Below are positions 62,834-64,000 of a DNA stretch of 64,000 nucleotides, piece after piece. The position numbers were made by a program, and so were the translations under genes. Numbering within the stretch: position 1 is the stretch's first letter; each line of letters begins with the position of its first letter. This DNA is from Allacma fusca. Taxonomy: Eukaryota; Arthropoda; Collembola; Symphypleona; Sminthuridae. The stretch is from positions 8,928,001-8,992,000 of the forward strand of contig OX359249.1 in the NCBI GenBank assembly GCA_947179485.1, read 5' to 3'. The notes under the pieces are model-generated. The model made no database searches and was not told the origin of the DNA. It saw only the letters and a program-made list of their open reading frames with translations.

Positions 62834-63984
62834 TAGATCACCTCGGGCGGTTAAAGTTTGCGGGTTAGCCCGTAAAAAGCCCGGCCCGCTGGGGCTTCGG
62901 GCGGGTACGGGTAAAATTTATTACACTTGACGGGTTACGGGTGGGTACGGTTTTTTCAATGCGGTTAAAAAAGACCGTAAAAGCCCGTGAAAAAATTCAT
63001 GTGTGGTGCATGCTGGATATAGCTCCTCACGAGTTCGAGTAGATACTCGAGTTTCGAGTACGGTATCAACTTAAGAACGGTACTTGCACTCGTCGGTCGA
63101 GTATCCGTTTTTGTACTCGATTTTGAGTATATTTCTAACGAGTATCAGAACGAGTACAAGTATGTTCAAAGTACTTAAACCAATAAACGAGTACGAGTTC
63201 GGGTCATTAATTTAAAAGTACTTGAACCCGTACTTGGATTTACACGCGATACTCGAGTATTTTTCTCCAGTACAAAGTTCACATCTATATATCCTTGATT
63301 ACAAAAACGTTGTTATTCCGAAGCGAAAAAGGAAAAGCGGTTAAATTTAAAATGATTACGAATTGCATGAAACGTTGCACGTGGCATGGCTAAGTCAAAA
63401 CTTGATTAAGTTGCAATAAGTTATTGTTACAGCTCCGAATGTAGTACTACTGTAGTTATTAAGTACCTATCGCCGTAAAATATTATGGAACCGGAGAATA
63501 GTGTAGAATTAATGGAGGTTAAGGATGAGATTGACCTGATTGAAGAGAACCCAGTCAATGTGACTGGCAGTACCAAATCTTGATCCAAAGTTCATCAGCA
63601 TTTTAACCTCGCTGGAGAAAATTTTCACTGCAAACACTTCGTATGTTGCTGTTAAAAATTCTTTTAATCTGAATTTACTACTTGTTTTCTACGTCTATCT
63701 CTCTTTAACTAAATAGTCTACAAATTTTTTTTCGGTGTACTTGATACTCGAGTACGGTTCGAGTACGAGTTCAAGTACGGTCCAGGTTCGGTAAAAAATT
63801 AAGAACTATAATACCGTCCTTCGAGTATGGGATTTTATACTCATACTTGAAGACACAAGTCCGGATCAAGCGGGAATTTGGCCCGACAATTTGAGTACGG
63901 TTCCAAGTACGAGTACGGTATGGATAACTACTCGACCCGTAGACTCGGGTACGGGTCTAAAATATCCGACGGGGTGATGCTCTA
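62834..63984. mobile_element. Non-autonomous hAT-type element
   Basis: An exact 8-bp target-site duplication, TAAGACAG, lies at 62,826-62,833 and 63,985-63,992. The ends are imperfect inverted repeats: TAGATCACCTCGGGCGG on the left and, in reverse complement, TAGAGCATCACCCCGTCGG on the right. Subterminal sequence is rich in GCGGGTACGGG- and GAGTACGAGTACGG-like words on both sides. It is 1,151 bp long with no transposase, apart from one short open frame in the core. The superfamily is inferred from the 8-bp duplication and TAG-type ends. Confidence 0.85.
63485..63583 (+). CDS. Short coding-like frame in the core of the hAT element
   Basis: ATG at 63,485 opens 32 codons, MEPENSVELMEVKDEIDLIE continuing to NVTGSTKS and a TGA. 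The acidic, protein-like composition in otherwise repetitive DNA suggests the start of a former transposase or an accessory exon kept when the rest was lost. It is too short to identify, and chance is possible. Confidence 0.25.
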   Translation: MEPENSVELMEVKDEIDLIEENPVNVTGSTKS

Positions 63985-64000
63985 TAAGACAGTGAGTAGC

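Noticed and set aside
63030-63945. A second element nested inside the right-hand hAT element
   Set aside because: TCGAGTAG-type words occur inverted near both edges, but they are part of the dense GAGTACGAG repeats and no target duplication is seen.

Overview
This window looks like AT-rich, gene-poor, repeat-dominated DNA from an animal, probably an invertebrate. I see no intact host gene, no RNA gene and nothing bacterial. The evidence is the mix of elements: Tc1/mariner, hAT, a Harbinger-like DDE transposase with a SWIM zinc finger, a non-LTR retrotransposon, a Ty3/gypsy fossil and several non-autonomous elements with target-site duplications. I cannot name the species or phylum from the sequence alone.

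Layout. Positions 1-22,631 are a graveyard of transposable elements: an internally deleted Tc1/mariner transposase (187-922, minus), an inverted-repeat foldback element (3,091-4,702), the dimerisation end of a hAT transposase (4,853-5,130, minus), a perfect 41-bp hairpin (5,670-5,761), a degenerate coding-like stretch carrying a second Tc1/mariner piece (7,053-8,395), and a LINE fragment with endonuclease end and partial reverse transcriptase (8,556-9,970, minus). Next come a complete-looking non-autonomous hAT element made largely of 41-bp minisatellites (10,522-11,711), a decayed DDE/SWIM transposase gene (11,742-14,164), a 399-bp hAT MITE (17,044-17,442), a 2.3-kb TIR element (17,975-20,294), and a broken Ty3/gypsy pol fossil (20,295-22,631).

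Positions 22,632-62,130 (about 39.5 kb, 62% of the window) are one uninterrupted tandem array of a 32-bp satellite, roughly 1,230 units, with a minority of 31-bp units. It has clear higher-order structure: blocks of about 2.36 kb are tandemly duplicated at least three times, a header of variant units recurs about 50 times, and a 4-kb stretch is repeated about 7.2-7.4 kb away. The minus strand of the basic unit has no stop codon in any frame, so long repetitive open frames (up to 602 codons) appear by construction; I do not call them genes.

Positions 62,131-64,000 are unique AT-rich flank followed by another hAT-type non-autonomous element (62,834-63,984) with an 8-bp target-site duplication. 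Nothing works together as a pathway here; the interest is in the satellite's architecture and its sharp junction with the retroelement fossil, and in three non-autonomous hAT elements whose ends and target duplications can be read directly, two of which carry small coding-like cores.
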